DNA from: an uncultured Fibrobacter sp. | Lineage (GTDB): Bacteria; Fibrobacterota; Fibrobacteria; Fibrobacterales; Fibrobacteraceae | Reading direction: 5' to 3' | Assembly (NCBI GenBank): GCA_946414025.1 | Contig: CAMKMX010000032.1 | Coordinates: forward strand, 1-32,815 | DNA: 32,815 nucleotides | Made by a program: the position numbers and the translations under genes | Part shown: positions 1 through 8,240 of the stretch, piece by piece | Position numbering within the stretch: position 1 is the stretch's first letter | How the letters are laid out: every line of letters starts with the position of its first letter | Notes under the pieces: model-generated | Told to the model about the DNA's origin: nothing | The model's input: only the letters and a program-made list of their open reading frames with translations | The model's database searches: none

Positions 1-1036
<1,036 letters not shown>

Positions 1037-1109
1037 ACGCGTCTTGTTGCCGCACGGTGGCGTTTTGTGTCCGAATGAAATTATATTTGGAAATAACCAG
1101 GAGAAAATA

Positions 1110-1793
1110 ATGAAAAAGATTCTAACATCTGTAATAGTCATCTTATGTGCAGTGGCGTTTGCCTTGGCACAAGACTCTGGAGAGGCCGGTTCCAAAACCA
1201 GTGCCCCTGCAATTGGTCTCGGGGCACGCATTGCCGCGGGCTACGGAATGCTTTGGGGTCTAGAAGATGACTGGTCCGGTGGTGAGAATGACGATAATCC
1301 AAGCGGAGTAGATCTGGAATTAGGTGCTGTCGGCCGTTACGAATTTTCTTCTCTGATTCATTTCACTCCGGAACTTTTGTTCCGCTATGCCAATTATTCC
1401 CAGGATGACGATTTGGGCGAACGTGAATTTGAACAGATGAACCTTGAAGTTCCTTTGCTTGTACGGGCCAATGCCACGCCGAAAATTTATGCCTACGTTG
1501 GTCCAAAACTTGGTGTCAATTTAAAGAGCGATGTATCCCTCAAGGCCGTTGTGAAGAATAAGGGGACTTCAGGATCTACTACTGTTTCTGTTCCCGAAAA
1601 AGTGGAACAGTCCACATTCGGTTTTGGAATGGTTGTGGGGGCGGGTTATTACGTTTTAGATAAACTTGGTGTCGATTTCCGCGTGGGGCTCGGTCTGAGT
1701 GAGCTCTACCCCGATTCCAAGGGCCGGTTTGTGGACCTTGGAGGGGCAAAAGACCTTACTTTCAAACTGGGCGCCAACTACTGGGTGTTTTAG
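1110..1793 (+). CDS. Outer-membrane beta-barrel protein, 227 residues
   Basis: The start at 1110 is preferred over an upstream in-frame codon at 1023. It follows aggag with a short spacer and gives a clean signal peptide, MKKILTSVIVILCAVAFALA, with cleavage likely before QDSG. The rest alternates short aromatic and hydrophobic strands with glycine-rich turns and ends in the aromatic YWVF, as expected of a small 8- to 10-strand porin-like barrel of the OmpA/OMP_b-brl type. It should sit in the outer membrane; no substrate or partner is evident. A similar small barrel gene lies at 3750-4382 on the other strand. A TATATTT stretch about 25 bases upstream may be the -10 box. The stop codon abuts a gene relic. 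Confidence 0.7.
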   Translation: MKKILTSVIVILCAVAFALAQDSGEAGSKTSAPAIGLGARIAAGYGMLWGLEDDWSGGENDDNPSGVDLELGAVGRYEFSSLIHFTPELLFRYANYSQDDDLGEREFEQMNLEVPLLVRANATPKIYAYVGPKLGVNLKSDVSLKAVVKNKGTSGSTTVSVPEKVEQSTFGFGMVVGAGYYVLDKLGVDFRVGLGLSELYPDSKGRFVDLGGAKDLTFKLGANYWVF

Positions 1794-1800
1794 AACTTAT

Positions 1801-1881
1801 AGCGCGCCCGAACAGGCCAGCATCGTGACCGGATTCAAGATAAAGAGCGCGAATTTCACTGGGAAAGCGAATTCGGAGTAG
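1801..1881 (+). pseudogene. 3' relic of a NimA-like (pyridoxamine 5'-phosphate oxidase family) gene
   Basis: Immediately after the barrel gene, in another frame, about 25 codons read PEQASIVTGFKIKSANFTGK and run to a TAG at 1879-1881. This closely matches the C-terminus of the intact neighbour at 1931-2485 (PAQAAAVTVFKITSTCFTGK): 14 of 20 residues are identical by eye. No start codon or N-terminal domain of such a gene precedes it, because the sequence upstream belongs to the barrel gene. I interpret it as the surviving tail of a tandem duplicate whose front was lost when the barrel gene arrived or through deletion. It would not be expressed as a functional protein. Confidence 0.7.
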
Positions 1882-1930
1882 GAGAGGGGGCTATATGGCA
1901 AGCGAACGAAAAGATTATCGTAGGTAGACC

Positions 1931-2485
1931 ATGAGGCGCAAGGATAGAGAAGTTTTGGGCGACGAAAACATCGCAAAGATTATTGAGCAGTGCACGACCT
2001 GCCACATTGCGATGGAGGACGATGCGAATGCGGGCGTGCCCTACGTGATTCCGATGTCATTCGGGTACAGCCTGGAGGGCGGCGTTCTGGAGCTGTACTT
2101 CCATTGCGCGCATGTCGGCAAGAAACTCGACTGCATCCGCAAGAATCCGAATGTGGCGTTCAGCATGTGCGTCGAGAACCGCATCGAGATTCACGAAGAT
2201 GTTTATTGCAAGAGCGGGCGCTTTTATGCAAGCGTTGTCGGGCAGGGCAAAGCCGAAATTGTCGAGGATAGCGCCGAGAAATGCCGCGGGCTCTCGCTCC
2301 TGATGGAACGGCAGGCCGCAGGTGCTCCGCACGCCTCAGGCTCGGCGTCGTCTATGCACGTCCCGCACAAGTTCGAATTCACACCCGCGCAGGCCGCTGC
2401 CGTGACCGTGTTCAAGATAACAAGCACGTGTTTTACAGGGAAGTCAAAGCCAGGCGTTACGGGCGCGGCGTTTGAGCGCCCGTAG
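1931..2485 (+). CDS. NimA-like flavoprotein, pyridoxamine 5'-phosphate oxidase family
   Basis: The 184-residue protein starts MRRKDREVLG and shows the layout of FMN-binding split-barrel proteins related to the 5-nitroimidazole resistance protein NimA: the first strand with CHIAM, a central VPYVIPMSFGYSLEGG segment, ELYFHCAHVGKKLDCI, and NPNVAFSMCVE. Members reduce small molecules using FMN and NAD(P)H in the cytoplasm; the substrate here cannot be told. The ATG at 1931 fits the family N-terminus, although the Shine-Dalgarno sequence is weak. A relic of a second copy lies directly upstream (1801-1881). The stop is followed by a hairpin repeat at 2510-2557. The exact enzymatic role is unproven. 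Confidence 0.8.
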   Translation: MRRKDREVLGDENIAKIIEQCTTCHIAMEDDANAGVPYVIPMSFGYSLEGGVLELYFHCAHVGKKLDCIRKNPNVAFSMCVENRIEIHEDVYCKSGRFYASVVGQGKAEIVEDSAEKCRGLSLLMERQAAGAPHASGSASSMHVPHKFEFTPAQAAAVTVFKITSTCFTGKSKPGVTGAAFERP

Positions 2486-2509
2486 AGGGGGGAACGGATG
2501 CCACAAGGA

Positions 2510-2557
2510 GATCCCCGCCGGAGCCTGCCCTGAGCATGTCGAATGGGCGGGGATGAC
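2510..2557. repeat. REP-like palindromic repeat, copy 1
   Basis: The outer arms atccccgcc (2511-2519) and ggcggggat (2546-2554) are perfectly complementary and enclose a core reading cctgccctgagcatgtcgaa. The same core, ccctgagcttgtcgaa, occurs between rfbC and rfbB at 8185-8233 and also ends in ggatgac. Such short intergenic palindromes with a CCCTGAGC-TGTCGAA core are widespread in bacteria, but their origin here is not shown. It lies between the NimA-like gene and pheS and could also fold as an RNA hairpin at the 3' end of the NimA-like transcript. Confidence 0.55.
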
Positions 2558-2620
2558 ATGGGGCAGAAGCGAGGGGGAGACCTCCCCCTTTGACTAAAAA
2601 TTTCTACATTTGTGGCCACT

Positions 2621-3643
2621 ATGAGTGAAGCTATTAACAATGTGAAGCAGGCGTTTGACGCAGAACTTGCGCAAACCGACCTTACGAACCAAGAAGCCGT
2701 CAACAACCTCCGCGTGAAGTACCTGGGCAAGAAGGGGGCCGTCACCGACCTCATGAAGCAGATGGGGAGCTTGAGCGCCGAGGAACGTCCGGCTTACGGC
2801 AAGCTCGTGAACGAACTTAAGGTCGCCGTCTCCGAGGCAATCGACAAGGCTATCGAGACCGCGAACCAGGCTGCCCTCCAGAAGAAGCTGGAAAGCGGCT
2901 TTGTAGATACCACGCTCCCGGGTGCAGGCATCCCGGCGGGCAGCACGCACCCGCTTTACGATGTGCGCGAAGAGATTATCGACTTCTTCAGCCAGATGGG
3001 TTTCGAGGTGGACTTCGGTCGCGACATCGAGACGGACTGGTACAACTTCGAAGCGTTGAATACGCCGCCCGACCACCCGAGCCGCGACATGCAGGACACG
3101 TTCTACGTGGACGACAAGGTGATGCTGCGTACGCATACCTCCGGCACGCAGATCCACTACATGGAAACGCACAAGCCGCCGTTCCGCATGATTGCTCCGG
3201 GCCACGTGTTCCGCGTCGATAATGATGCGACCCACGCCCCGATGTTCCAGCAGTGCGAAGGCCTCGTGGTTGACGAAAACATCAGCTTTGCAGACCTCAA
3301 GGGCGTGCTGCAGGTGTTCATGAACAAGCTGTTCGGCGAAGGCGTCAAGACGCGTTTCCGCCCGAGCTTCTTCCCGTTCACGGAGCCCAGCGCCGAAATG
3401 GACGTGAGCTGCGTGTTCTGCGGTGGCAAGGGTTGCCGTCGCTGCAAGGGAACCGGCTGGATGGAAATCGGCGGTTGCGGTTCCGTGGACCCGAACGTGT
3501 TCAAGAACTGCGGCATCGATTCCGAGAAGTACACGGGCTTTGCATTCGGCTTCGGTCTCGACCGTATCGCCATGCTGCGCCACGCGATTCCGGAAATCGG
3601 CCTCCTGACCAGCAACGACCAGAGATTCCTGAGCCAATTTTAG
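2621..3643 (+). CDS. pheS: Phenylalanine--tRNA ligase alpha subunit
   Basis: PheS carries the class II catalytic core of the alpha2-beta2 enzyme that charges tRNA-Phe in the cytoplasm. The roughly 340-residue protein has the N-terminal coiled-coil region (about 1-90), the HPLYDVREEI segment, motif 2 with FRMIAPGHVFRVDNDATH, the FPFTEPSAEMDV stretch, a cysteine-rich CVFCGGKGCRRCKGTGW insertion typical of many PheS proteins, and motif 3 (GFGLDRIAMLRH) near the C-terminus. The ATG at 2621 is chosen; a GTG three codons earlier (2612) is also in frame and neither has a strong ribosome-binding site. pheT, normally the next gene, is absent: pheS is followed by a terminator and a convergent gene. Confidence 0.95.
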   Translation: MSEAINNVKQAFDAELAQTDLTNQEAVNNLRVKYLGKKGAVTDLMKQMGSLSAEERPAYGKLVNELKVAVSEAIDKAIETANQAALQKKLESGFVDTTLPGAGIPAGSTHPLYDVREEIIDFFSQMGFEVDFGRDIETDWYNFEALNTPPDHPSRDMQDTFYVDDKVMLRTHTSGTQIHYMETHKPPFRMIAPGHVFRVDNDATHAPMFQQCEGLVVDENISFADLKGVLQVFMNKLFGEGVKTRFRPSFFPFTEPSAEMDVSCVFCGGKGCRRCKGTGWMEIGGCGSVDPNVFKNCGIDSEKYTGFAFGFGLDRIAMLRHAIPEIGLLTSNDQRFLSQF

Positions 3644-3676
3644 GGGCTAGGATTTAGGATCTAGGAACTAGAGAAA
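3644..3676. repeat. Short CTAGGATTTAGG-type spacer repeat
   Basis: The bases just after pheS are built from near-copies of ctaggatttagg, ggatctagg and aactagag. A similar patch occurs after the rfbC region at 7411-7466 (ctagaatctagg, ggttaggattt repeated). The two share words but not an exact unit, so this is a family of low-complexity spacers rather than a defined mobile element. No function is evident. Confidence 0.4.
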
Positions 3677-3681
3677 ATAAT

Positions 3682-3730
3682 GGCGCCGATGGCGCAAAAA
3701 GGAAACGGACCTTGCGGCCCGCTCTTTTTT
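3682..3730 (+). terminator. pheS: Rho-independent terminator after pheS
   Basis: A small hairpin gcgcc-gat-ggcgc (3683-3695) is followed by A5, ggaaacggacc, ttgc, ggcccgctc and T6 (ending at 3730). The stem cggacc/ggcccg has one mismatch, and the flanking A and T runs extend it. The flanking runs allow it to serve both strands, so it may also stop transcription of the convergent barrel gene ending at 3750. The aaaaggaaacgg lead resembles that of the terminator next to ileS at 31125-31163. Confidence 0.65.
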
Positions 3731-3749
3731 AGAAGTAGACTGTTTTGGC

Positions 3750-4382
3750 TTATTTGTAATTGAACCAGTAGCCAATGCCAAAACTAATGCGGGAATCGGT
3801 CATGTCAATGTCTTCGTACATATCGGTTAGGCCGTAGGTGTACCGGAACGAGAATTCCAGTCCGAAATTTAGGGTGAATCCGATTCCACCACCAACTTCA
3901 ACGTTCAAAAGTTTTTGGTCGTCTCTGTTGTCCCATTCATCGGTGTCACCTGTATAATAGACTTCGAAAAGGTTAAAGTCAAATGTGGCGCCGGCTTCAA
4001 GGAAAAGGGCGTTGGTTGCATAGAATCGTGCCATTGCAGGGATTGTAATGGCCATGCCGTAGGAGTTGTCATCTTTGGCGTCGGTAGAGGTATAATGGAT
4101 TCCGGTGATGTCGCTGTCGACATCACCATTGACATAGGAACCGTAACTAATCAACAAACCTGCTCCTGTGTGGAGGCCGATGCGGTTGCCGAAACCGATA
4201 ATGGCGTTAAAGGAAATACTCGTATAGCCGAGGCTATAGTTTGCGAAATCGGGTGCTGCATCACCCATGAGAATGACTAAGCCCTCGTCAAGACTGATGC
4301 CGAAAATGTTTGCTTTGTTGATGTCTGCGAATACGCTTGAGGTTGCCACTAGGAGGATTGCAATTGTGAGTATTTTTTTCAT
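3750..4382 (-). CDS. Outer-membrane beta-barrel protein, 210 residues
   Basis: The protein starts MKKILTIAILLVATSSVFA, a standard signal peptide, and continues with alternating hydrophobic strands and aspartate- and glycine-rich turns (for example SFRYTYGLTDMYEDIDMTDS). It ends in the aromatic GYWFNYK. A good ribosome-binding site (aaggag, 7 bases before the ATG at 4382) supports the start. It is probably a small outer-membrane barrel like the protein at 1110-1793, with which it shares size and end pattern. It begins 24 bases downstream of the manC stop on the same strand, so it may be the last gene of the wzb-wza-manC unit and could be surface-associated with the exported polysaccharide; that link is inference only. 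Confidence 0.7.
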   Translation of the reverse strand: MKKILTIAILLVATSSVFADINKANIFGISLDEGLVILMGDAAPDFANYSLGYTSISFNAIIGFGNRIGLHTGAGLLISYGSYVNGDVDSDITGIHYTSTDAKDDNSYGMAITIPAMARFYATNALFLEAGATFDFNLFEVYYTGDTDEWDNRDDQKLLNVEVGGGIGFTLNFGLEFSFRYTYGLTDMYEDIDMTDSRISFGIGYWFNYK

Positions 4383-4406
4383 TTTTTCTCCTTTTTGAAC
4401 AGAAAT

Positions 4407-5786
4407 CTAGCTACAACGGTGGAAGTCATCTTCCATACGGATGATATCGTCTTCGCCGGTGTATTCGCCCACCTGGACTTCCACGATGACCAGCGGGAGT
4501 TTGCCCTCGTTCTGCAAGCGGTGTACCGTTCCTGCCGGAATATAGGTGGATTCGTTCGGGCGCACCAAGAACACCTTGTCGCCTACGGTACAGGTGGCAG
4601 TTCCGCTCACCACAACCCAGTGTTCCGAACGATGCAAATGCTTTTGCAGAGAAAGGCGCTTGCCGGGCTTTACCACAATGCGCTTCATCTTGTAGCTTTC
4701 AGAAGATTCCAGCACGGAGTAGGTTCCCCAAGGGCGGTTTACCGTCTGGGGGACGCTTACCAAATCGCTGCCTTTTTCTTTCAGCTTTTCTACGACCTGC
4801 TTTACCTTTTGGCTGCTTGCACGAGGCGCCACCAGCAAGGCATCGGGAGTATCGACAATAAGCATGTCGTTCAGGTCGATGGTGGCGATGGTTCGCTGGC
4901 TTCCCATCACCAGGGAATCCTTTGTTCCAACGGCAATGTGACGGGGGTTCACGTTGTTGCCGTTCTCGTCATGAGGATATTCGCCATAAAGGCTGTCGAA
5001 ACTGCCCAGATCGCTCCAACCGATGTCGCTGGGAACCACCTTCACCTTGGAGGACTTTTCCATCACGGCATAGTCGATGGAGTTGCTGGGAATGGCCTTC
5101 ATATCTTCCAATGCGATGCGGATAGGTTCGCCATCTTCTTTTTTGGCGCGGGTCAGCGCAATCTTTGCCGCATTCAAAATGTCGGGAGAATACTTCTTCA
5201 GTTCGTCCAAGAACGTCTTGACCTTGAAGCAAAAGATTCCGCTGTTCCAGTAGAAGTTCCCTGCCAGCAGGTATTTTTCGGCAGTGGCCAGGTCTGGTTT
5301 TTCCACAAAGCGCTTTACGTCTTCGCCATCGGCTTCGATATAGCCGTAGCCGGTTTCTGGGCTGGTAGGCGTAATGCCGAAAGTCACTAGGTTGCCGGCC
5401 TGAGCCAGTTCTTCGGCCCGGAGTAGCACCTTCTTGTATTCGTCTTTCTTACGAATGACGTGATCCGACGGAGAAACCAGGACGATTTCGTTGGCGTCGA
5501 GGGTTAGGCACGCTAGTGCAATAGCAGGTGCCGTATTGCGGCCAACCGGTTCCAACAGGAACAAGCAACCCTTCTTGCCTTCGGCTTCCAGCTGGTCCTT
5601 GGCTAAGAAGAACTGGTCTGCATTGCTCACAATAAACTGAGAACTGCAGACGGCAGAATTGGTCTTGACTGTCTTACGGAACAAGGATTGTCCATCAAAA
5701 AGCGGAGCAAACTGTTTGGGCATCAGCGAGCGGCTTACGGGCCAAAGCCTAGTTCCGCTTCCACCGCAAAGAATAAGGTTAATCAT
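4407..5786 (-). CDS. manC: Mannose-1-phosphate guanylyltransferase, possibly bifunctional with a phosphomannose isomerase-type cupin
   Basis: The 459-residue protein has the full two-domain ManC/AlgA/XanB layout. The N-terminal nucleotidyltransferase domain starts with LILCGGSGTRLWPVSR (residues 4-19) and includes the LVSPSDH and KRFVEKPD motifs; it makes GDP-mannose from mannose 1-phosphate and GTP. The C-terminal cupin domain (about 350-455) has VNRPWG, KRLSLQKHLHRSEHW and PAGTVHRL, matching the type II phosphomannose isomerase. GDP-mannose feeds polysaccharide or glycoprotein mannosylation and GDP-fucose synthesis. It starts 12 bases after the wza stop, so it is very likely co-transcribed with wzb and wza. 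Whether the isomerase activity is retained cannot be read from sequence. Confidence 0.93.
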   Translation of the reverse strand: MINLILCGGSGTRLWPVSRSLMPKQFAPLFDGQSLFRKTVKTNSAVCSSQFIVSNADQFFLAKDQLEAEGKKGCLFLLEPVGRNTAPAIALACLTLDANEIVLVSPSDHVIRKKDEYKKVLLRAEELAQAGNLVTFGITPTSPETGYGYIEADGEDVKRFVEKPDLATAEKYLLAGNFYWNSGIFCFKVKTFLDELKKYSPDILNAAKIALTRAKKEDGEPIRIALEDMKAIPSNSIDYAVMEKSSKVKVVPSDIGWSDLGSFDSLYGEYPHDENGNNVNPRHIAVGTKDSLVMGSQRTIATIDLNDMLIVDTPDALLVAPRASSQKVKQVVEKLKEKGSDLVSVPQTVNRPWGTYSVLESSESYKMKRIVVKPGKRLSLQKHLHRSEHWVVVSGTATCTVGDKVFLVRPNESTYIPAGTVHRLQNEGKLPLVIVEVQVGEYTGEDDIIRMEDDFHRCS

Positions 5787-5798
5787 AACTCAAGTGTC

Positions 5799-6935
5799 CT
5801 AGTTGTCTCTAATCAATTGGACGTTACGCGTAGTCAACACACCATAATAGACGGTCTGGACCGATGGAAGAATCAAACTGATGAGACGATTCCAAGTGGC
5901 AAGACCAGAGGCATCTACATAGACGATGTCATGCGGATTTAAGTCAAAACGGCCGGCCATTGCAAGGGCCATGGCGTTTTTGGCGTTCAAGTGGAATACG
6001 TCAATCCGTTTGTCCGAGGTGTTTCGAATAACGTAGATAGCTCTCGAAGAAGCATTCATTGCCTGTAGGCCTCCTGCTATAGAAAGAGCTTCTATAAGGG
6101 TAGCCTTACCGTCAACTAAAGGAATCTGGCCGACTCTTTGGACTTCTCCCATTACGTAGGCTTCGTTCTCCCGTTGGGTTGATTTCACGGAGGGGATGAA
6201 CAGTTGGTCGTTGGGCATCAACAAGATTTTGTCAATAGGTAGGTTTTTCTCAAAAGCTTCATTGAAATCTATTTTGTACAGCTTGCTTCCCCTGCGGAGC
6301 TGTATCTGGGTGGGGTCGGCTTCCTTGTCAAATCCGCCTTTCTGAGAGATTGCTACAGGAATGCTTAAGGGAGCTTCAGAGAAAGATACATATCCGGGGT
6401 TCTTTACTTCGCCAGCAACAAAGGCCCTTTGGCTATGGTATCCGGTCACGCGGACATCCACTTGTGGGTCGTTCAGGATTTTATCGGACAAGCGCTTGGT
6501 AATCTCTTGTCTGAGCTCCTGCGCAGTAAGCCCTGCTGCCTGGAGCTCTCCTGCGTAGGGGTAAAACAGCTTGCCGTCGGTAGTCACCTTCTGGCCTGCA
6601 GGCTGGTACTGACCCATAGGAGATGTTAGTTCTGGGTGTTCCCACACCACCACTTGGACCATATCCAGAGGACCGATGCGGTATTCCAGTTTGGGAATAG
6701 AATCTACGACCAACTCGGACAAATCGCTATAGGCTACTGTGGAATCTCCTGCGAGGTTCGCTTTGATGTCTGTACCGAAATCACCATCCTCGATAGAGTG
6801 GAGGTACACCGAAATGCCATTGTATTCGGAGGAATCGCTAGGTTCGTACATTCTCATCTGCGGTGCAAAGAAGCAACCGTTTAGCAAAAGTGCCGCAGAT
6901 GCCAACAATAAGAATTTCATCTTTTTCATAATCAT
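5799..6935 (-). CDS. wza: Polysaccharide export outer-membrane lipoprotein, Wza family
   Basis: Wza-type proteins form the outer-membrane channel through which capsule or exopolysaccharide leaves the cell. The mature N-terminus is a lipoprotein: MKKMKFLLLASAALLLNG is followed by Cys21 in a fitting lipobox. Next come the Poly_export domain (YRIGPLDMVQVVVWEHPEL, then VDVRVTGYHSQRAFVAGEVKNPG) and SLBB-type segments (AYVMGEVQRVGQIPL and around IVYVDAS). The frame is open upstream to 6959, but that would extend into wzb. The ATG codons at 6935 or 6929 sit just after the wzb stop and give the better signal peptide; the choice between these two is uncertain. The inner-membrane partner Wzc is not in the window. 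Confidence 0.9.
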   Translation of the reverse strand: MIMKKMKFLLLASAALLLNGCFFAPQMRMYEPSDSSEYNGISVYLHSIEDGDFGTDIKANLAGDSTVAYSDLSELVVDSIPKLEYRIGPLDMVQVVVWEHPELTSPMGQYQPAGQKVTTDGKLFYPYAGELQAAGLTAQELRQEITKRLSDKILNDPQVDVRVTGYHSQRAFVAGEVKNPGYVSFSEAPLSIPVAISQKGGFDKEADPTQIQLRRGSKLYKIDFNEAFEKNLPIDKILLMPNDQLFIPSVKSTQRENEAYVMGEVQRVGQIPLVDGKATLIEALSIAGGLQAMNASSRAIYVIRNTSDKRIDVFHLNAKNAMALAMAGRFDLNPHDIVYVDASGLATWNRLISLILPSVQTVYYGVLTTRNVQLIRDN

Positions 6936-6942
6936 TTCAGGC

Positions 6943-7389
6943 CTAGGCCTGCCCTTCACTTTCCTTGATTTTTTTGACCCAATAGGGAGTCAATTTCGAA
7001 ATAAAATTCCATGCTAAAACAAAAGCACTTTCGGGCCTGCGGTAGGGGTCCGGGATGTCCACTTGTACGCTGTCTCCATAGCGGAACACCTTGCCCTCGG
7101 TCCAGGGGTACTTTCGGATAATTTCTTGTTTGTGGCCGTTTTCCATGACCAAAATCAAGTCTGCCCACTTGAGGATATCCATGTTGATTTGCCTTGCGCG
7201 GTGAGCACTCATGTCCACCCCGTGTTCTAGGGCAATTTTCTGACTGGTCTCGTGGGCTGGGTGGTCCACCAAGGCACCAAGCCCGGCACTCATCACGTTA
7301 AAACCTTCGCCTAGCTCTTTTTTCAGGAGGTATTCCCCTGTAGGGCTACGGCAGATATTTCCGGTACATACGACTAGAATATTTTTCAT
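6943..7389 (-). CDS. wzb: Low molecular weight protein-tyrosine phosphatase, Wzb-like
   Basis: The 148-residue cytoplasmic protein has the P-loop CTGNICRS (nucleophile Cys8, Arg14) right at the N-terminus and the general-acid loop DPYRRP (Asp114), the complete catalytic set of the family. In capsule systems the enzyme dephosphorylates the tyrosine-rich tail of the Wzc kinase and so controls chain export. The gene is followed at 8 bases by wza, and the two plus manC form one tight unit. Without wzc in view the cellular substrate is inferred; the arsenate reductase branch of the fold is excluded by the DPY loop and context. Confidence 0.9.
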   Translation of the reverse strand: MKNILVVCTGNICRSPTGEYLLKKELGEGFNVMSAGLGALVDHPAHETSQKIALEHGVDMSAHRARQINMDILKWADLILVMENGHKQEIIRKYPWTEGKVFRYGDSVQVDIPDPYRRPESAFVLAWNFISKLTPYWVKKIKESEGQA

Positions 7390-7606
7390 CGCCTACAATG
7401 ATAGAAAAAAACTGAAGGCTAGAATCTAGGGGTTAGGATTTAAGGGTTAGGATTTAAGGGTTAGGGGCGTTTCGCGTTGGGGTGTGGGATACGAGGCACG
7501 AGGTTCTAGGCGCTGGGTTCGAGGACCGTCCTAGAGAGACGCAGCCTTGACGGGCTCCATACATCTTGAGTCCCTTGATCCTAACACCTATAACCTACTA
7601 CCTTTT
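7390..7606. repeat. Non-coding spacer with tandem GGTTAGGATTTAAG repeats
   Basis: This 217-base gap between rfbC and wzb contains no convincing gene. At 7411-7466 the words ggttaggattt and aagggttagg repeat in tandem with a 15-base period. Further on, short related words (tctagg, cctagag, cctaacacc) occur on both strands. The patch resembles the spacer after pheS (3644-3676). I see no clear terminator or promoter, so whether rfbABC and wzb-wza-manC are one transcript is open. Confidence 0.45.
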
Positions 7607-8170
7607 TTATAGATCAAAAGCGAAGCCGAGGTCCTTCAGAGAAGGATTTCTGGTGTCTTTTTCGCTCAAAAGCGGCTCGAAACCGTTGCCCACCGGCCAC
7701 TTGATGCCGATTTCGGGGTCGTTCCACATGAGGCCGCCTTCGTCCTTGGGGTCGTAGAGGCGGGTGCACTTATAGACGAATGTTGCCGTCTCGCTAAGCA
7801 CCACGAAACCGTGCGCAAAGCCTTCGGGAATGTAGAGTTGATTCTTTCTTTCAGCAGAAAGAGTAACGCCTTCCCACTTTCCGAATGTCGGACTGTTTTT
7901 GCGCAGGTCCACCGCCACATCAAAGACTTCGCCTTCGATTACGCGGACGAGCTTTCCCTGCGGATTCTTCTTCTGGAAGTGGAGTCCACGGAGCACGCCC
8001 TTCTTGCTGCGGGATTCATTGTCCTGCACAAAGACCATGTTAAGGCCTGCGGCATCGAACTCGCCCTTGTTGTAGGTTTCCATGAAGTAGCCGCGTTGGT
8101 CGCCAAAGACCGTCGGCTCGATGATGGTTACGCCCTCGATGGAGGTTTTGATGAAGTTAAACTTTCCCAT
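7607..8170 (-). CDS. rfbC: dTDP-4-dehydrorhamnose 3,5-epimerase
   Basis: RfbC (RmlC) epimerises C3 and C5 of the 4-keto-6-deoxy sugar from RfbB, a step toward dTDP-L-rhamnose. The 187-residue cupin contains FGDQRGYFMETY, the catalytic-histidine segment VLRGLHFQKKNPQGKLVRV, VDLRKNSPTFGKWEGV and YIPEGFAHGFVVLSE, all family hallmarks. The frame is open far upstream to 8407, but that extension overlaps rfbB and crosses a palindromic repeat. The ATG at 8170 has ggag seven bases ahead and begins the family fold. It lies downstream of rfbB across a 70-base gap that holds the repeat at 8185-8233. Confidence 0.93.
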   Translation of the reverse strand: MGKFNFIKTSIEGVTIIEPTVFGDQRGYFMETYNKGEFDAAGLNMVFVQDNESRSKKGVLRGLHFQKKNPQGKLVRVIEGEVFDVAVDLRKNSPTFGKWEGVTLSAERKNQLYIPEGFAHGFVVLSETATFVYKCTRLYDPKDEGGLMWNDPEIGIKWPVGNGFEPLLSEKDTRNPSLKDLGFAFDL

Positions 8171-8184
8171 TTTGAATCTCCTAT

Positions 8185-8233
8185 AGATCCTTCGACGGAG
8201 TTTACCCTGAGCTTGTCGAAGGGCCTGGATGAC
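8185..8233. repeat. REP-like palindromic repeat, copy 2
   Basis: The sequence folds as a hairpin with perfect arms ccttcgac (8189-8196) and gtcgaagg (8215-8222) around a loop containing accctgagct. It shares the core ccctgagc-tgtcgaa and the trailing ggatgac with the copy at 2510-2557. It sits between the rfbB stop and the rfbC ribosome-binding site, so in an rfbABC transcript it would form an intercistronic stem, which could affect mRNA stability. Confidence 0.6.
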
Positions 8234-8240
8234 ACGTAGG

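Noticed and set aside
2594..3637. Long minus-strand frame opposite pheS
   Set aside because: The plus strand encodes a clear PheS; the antisense product is histidine- and valine-rich without any motif.
4395..5390. Plus-strand frame opposite manC
   Set aside because: It is a shadow of manC codon use and has no family features.
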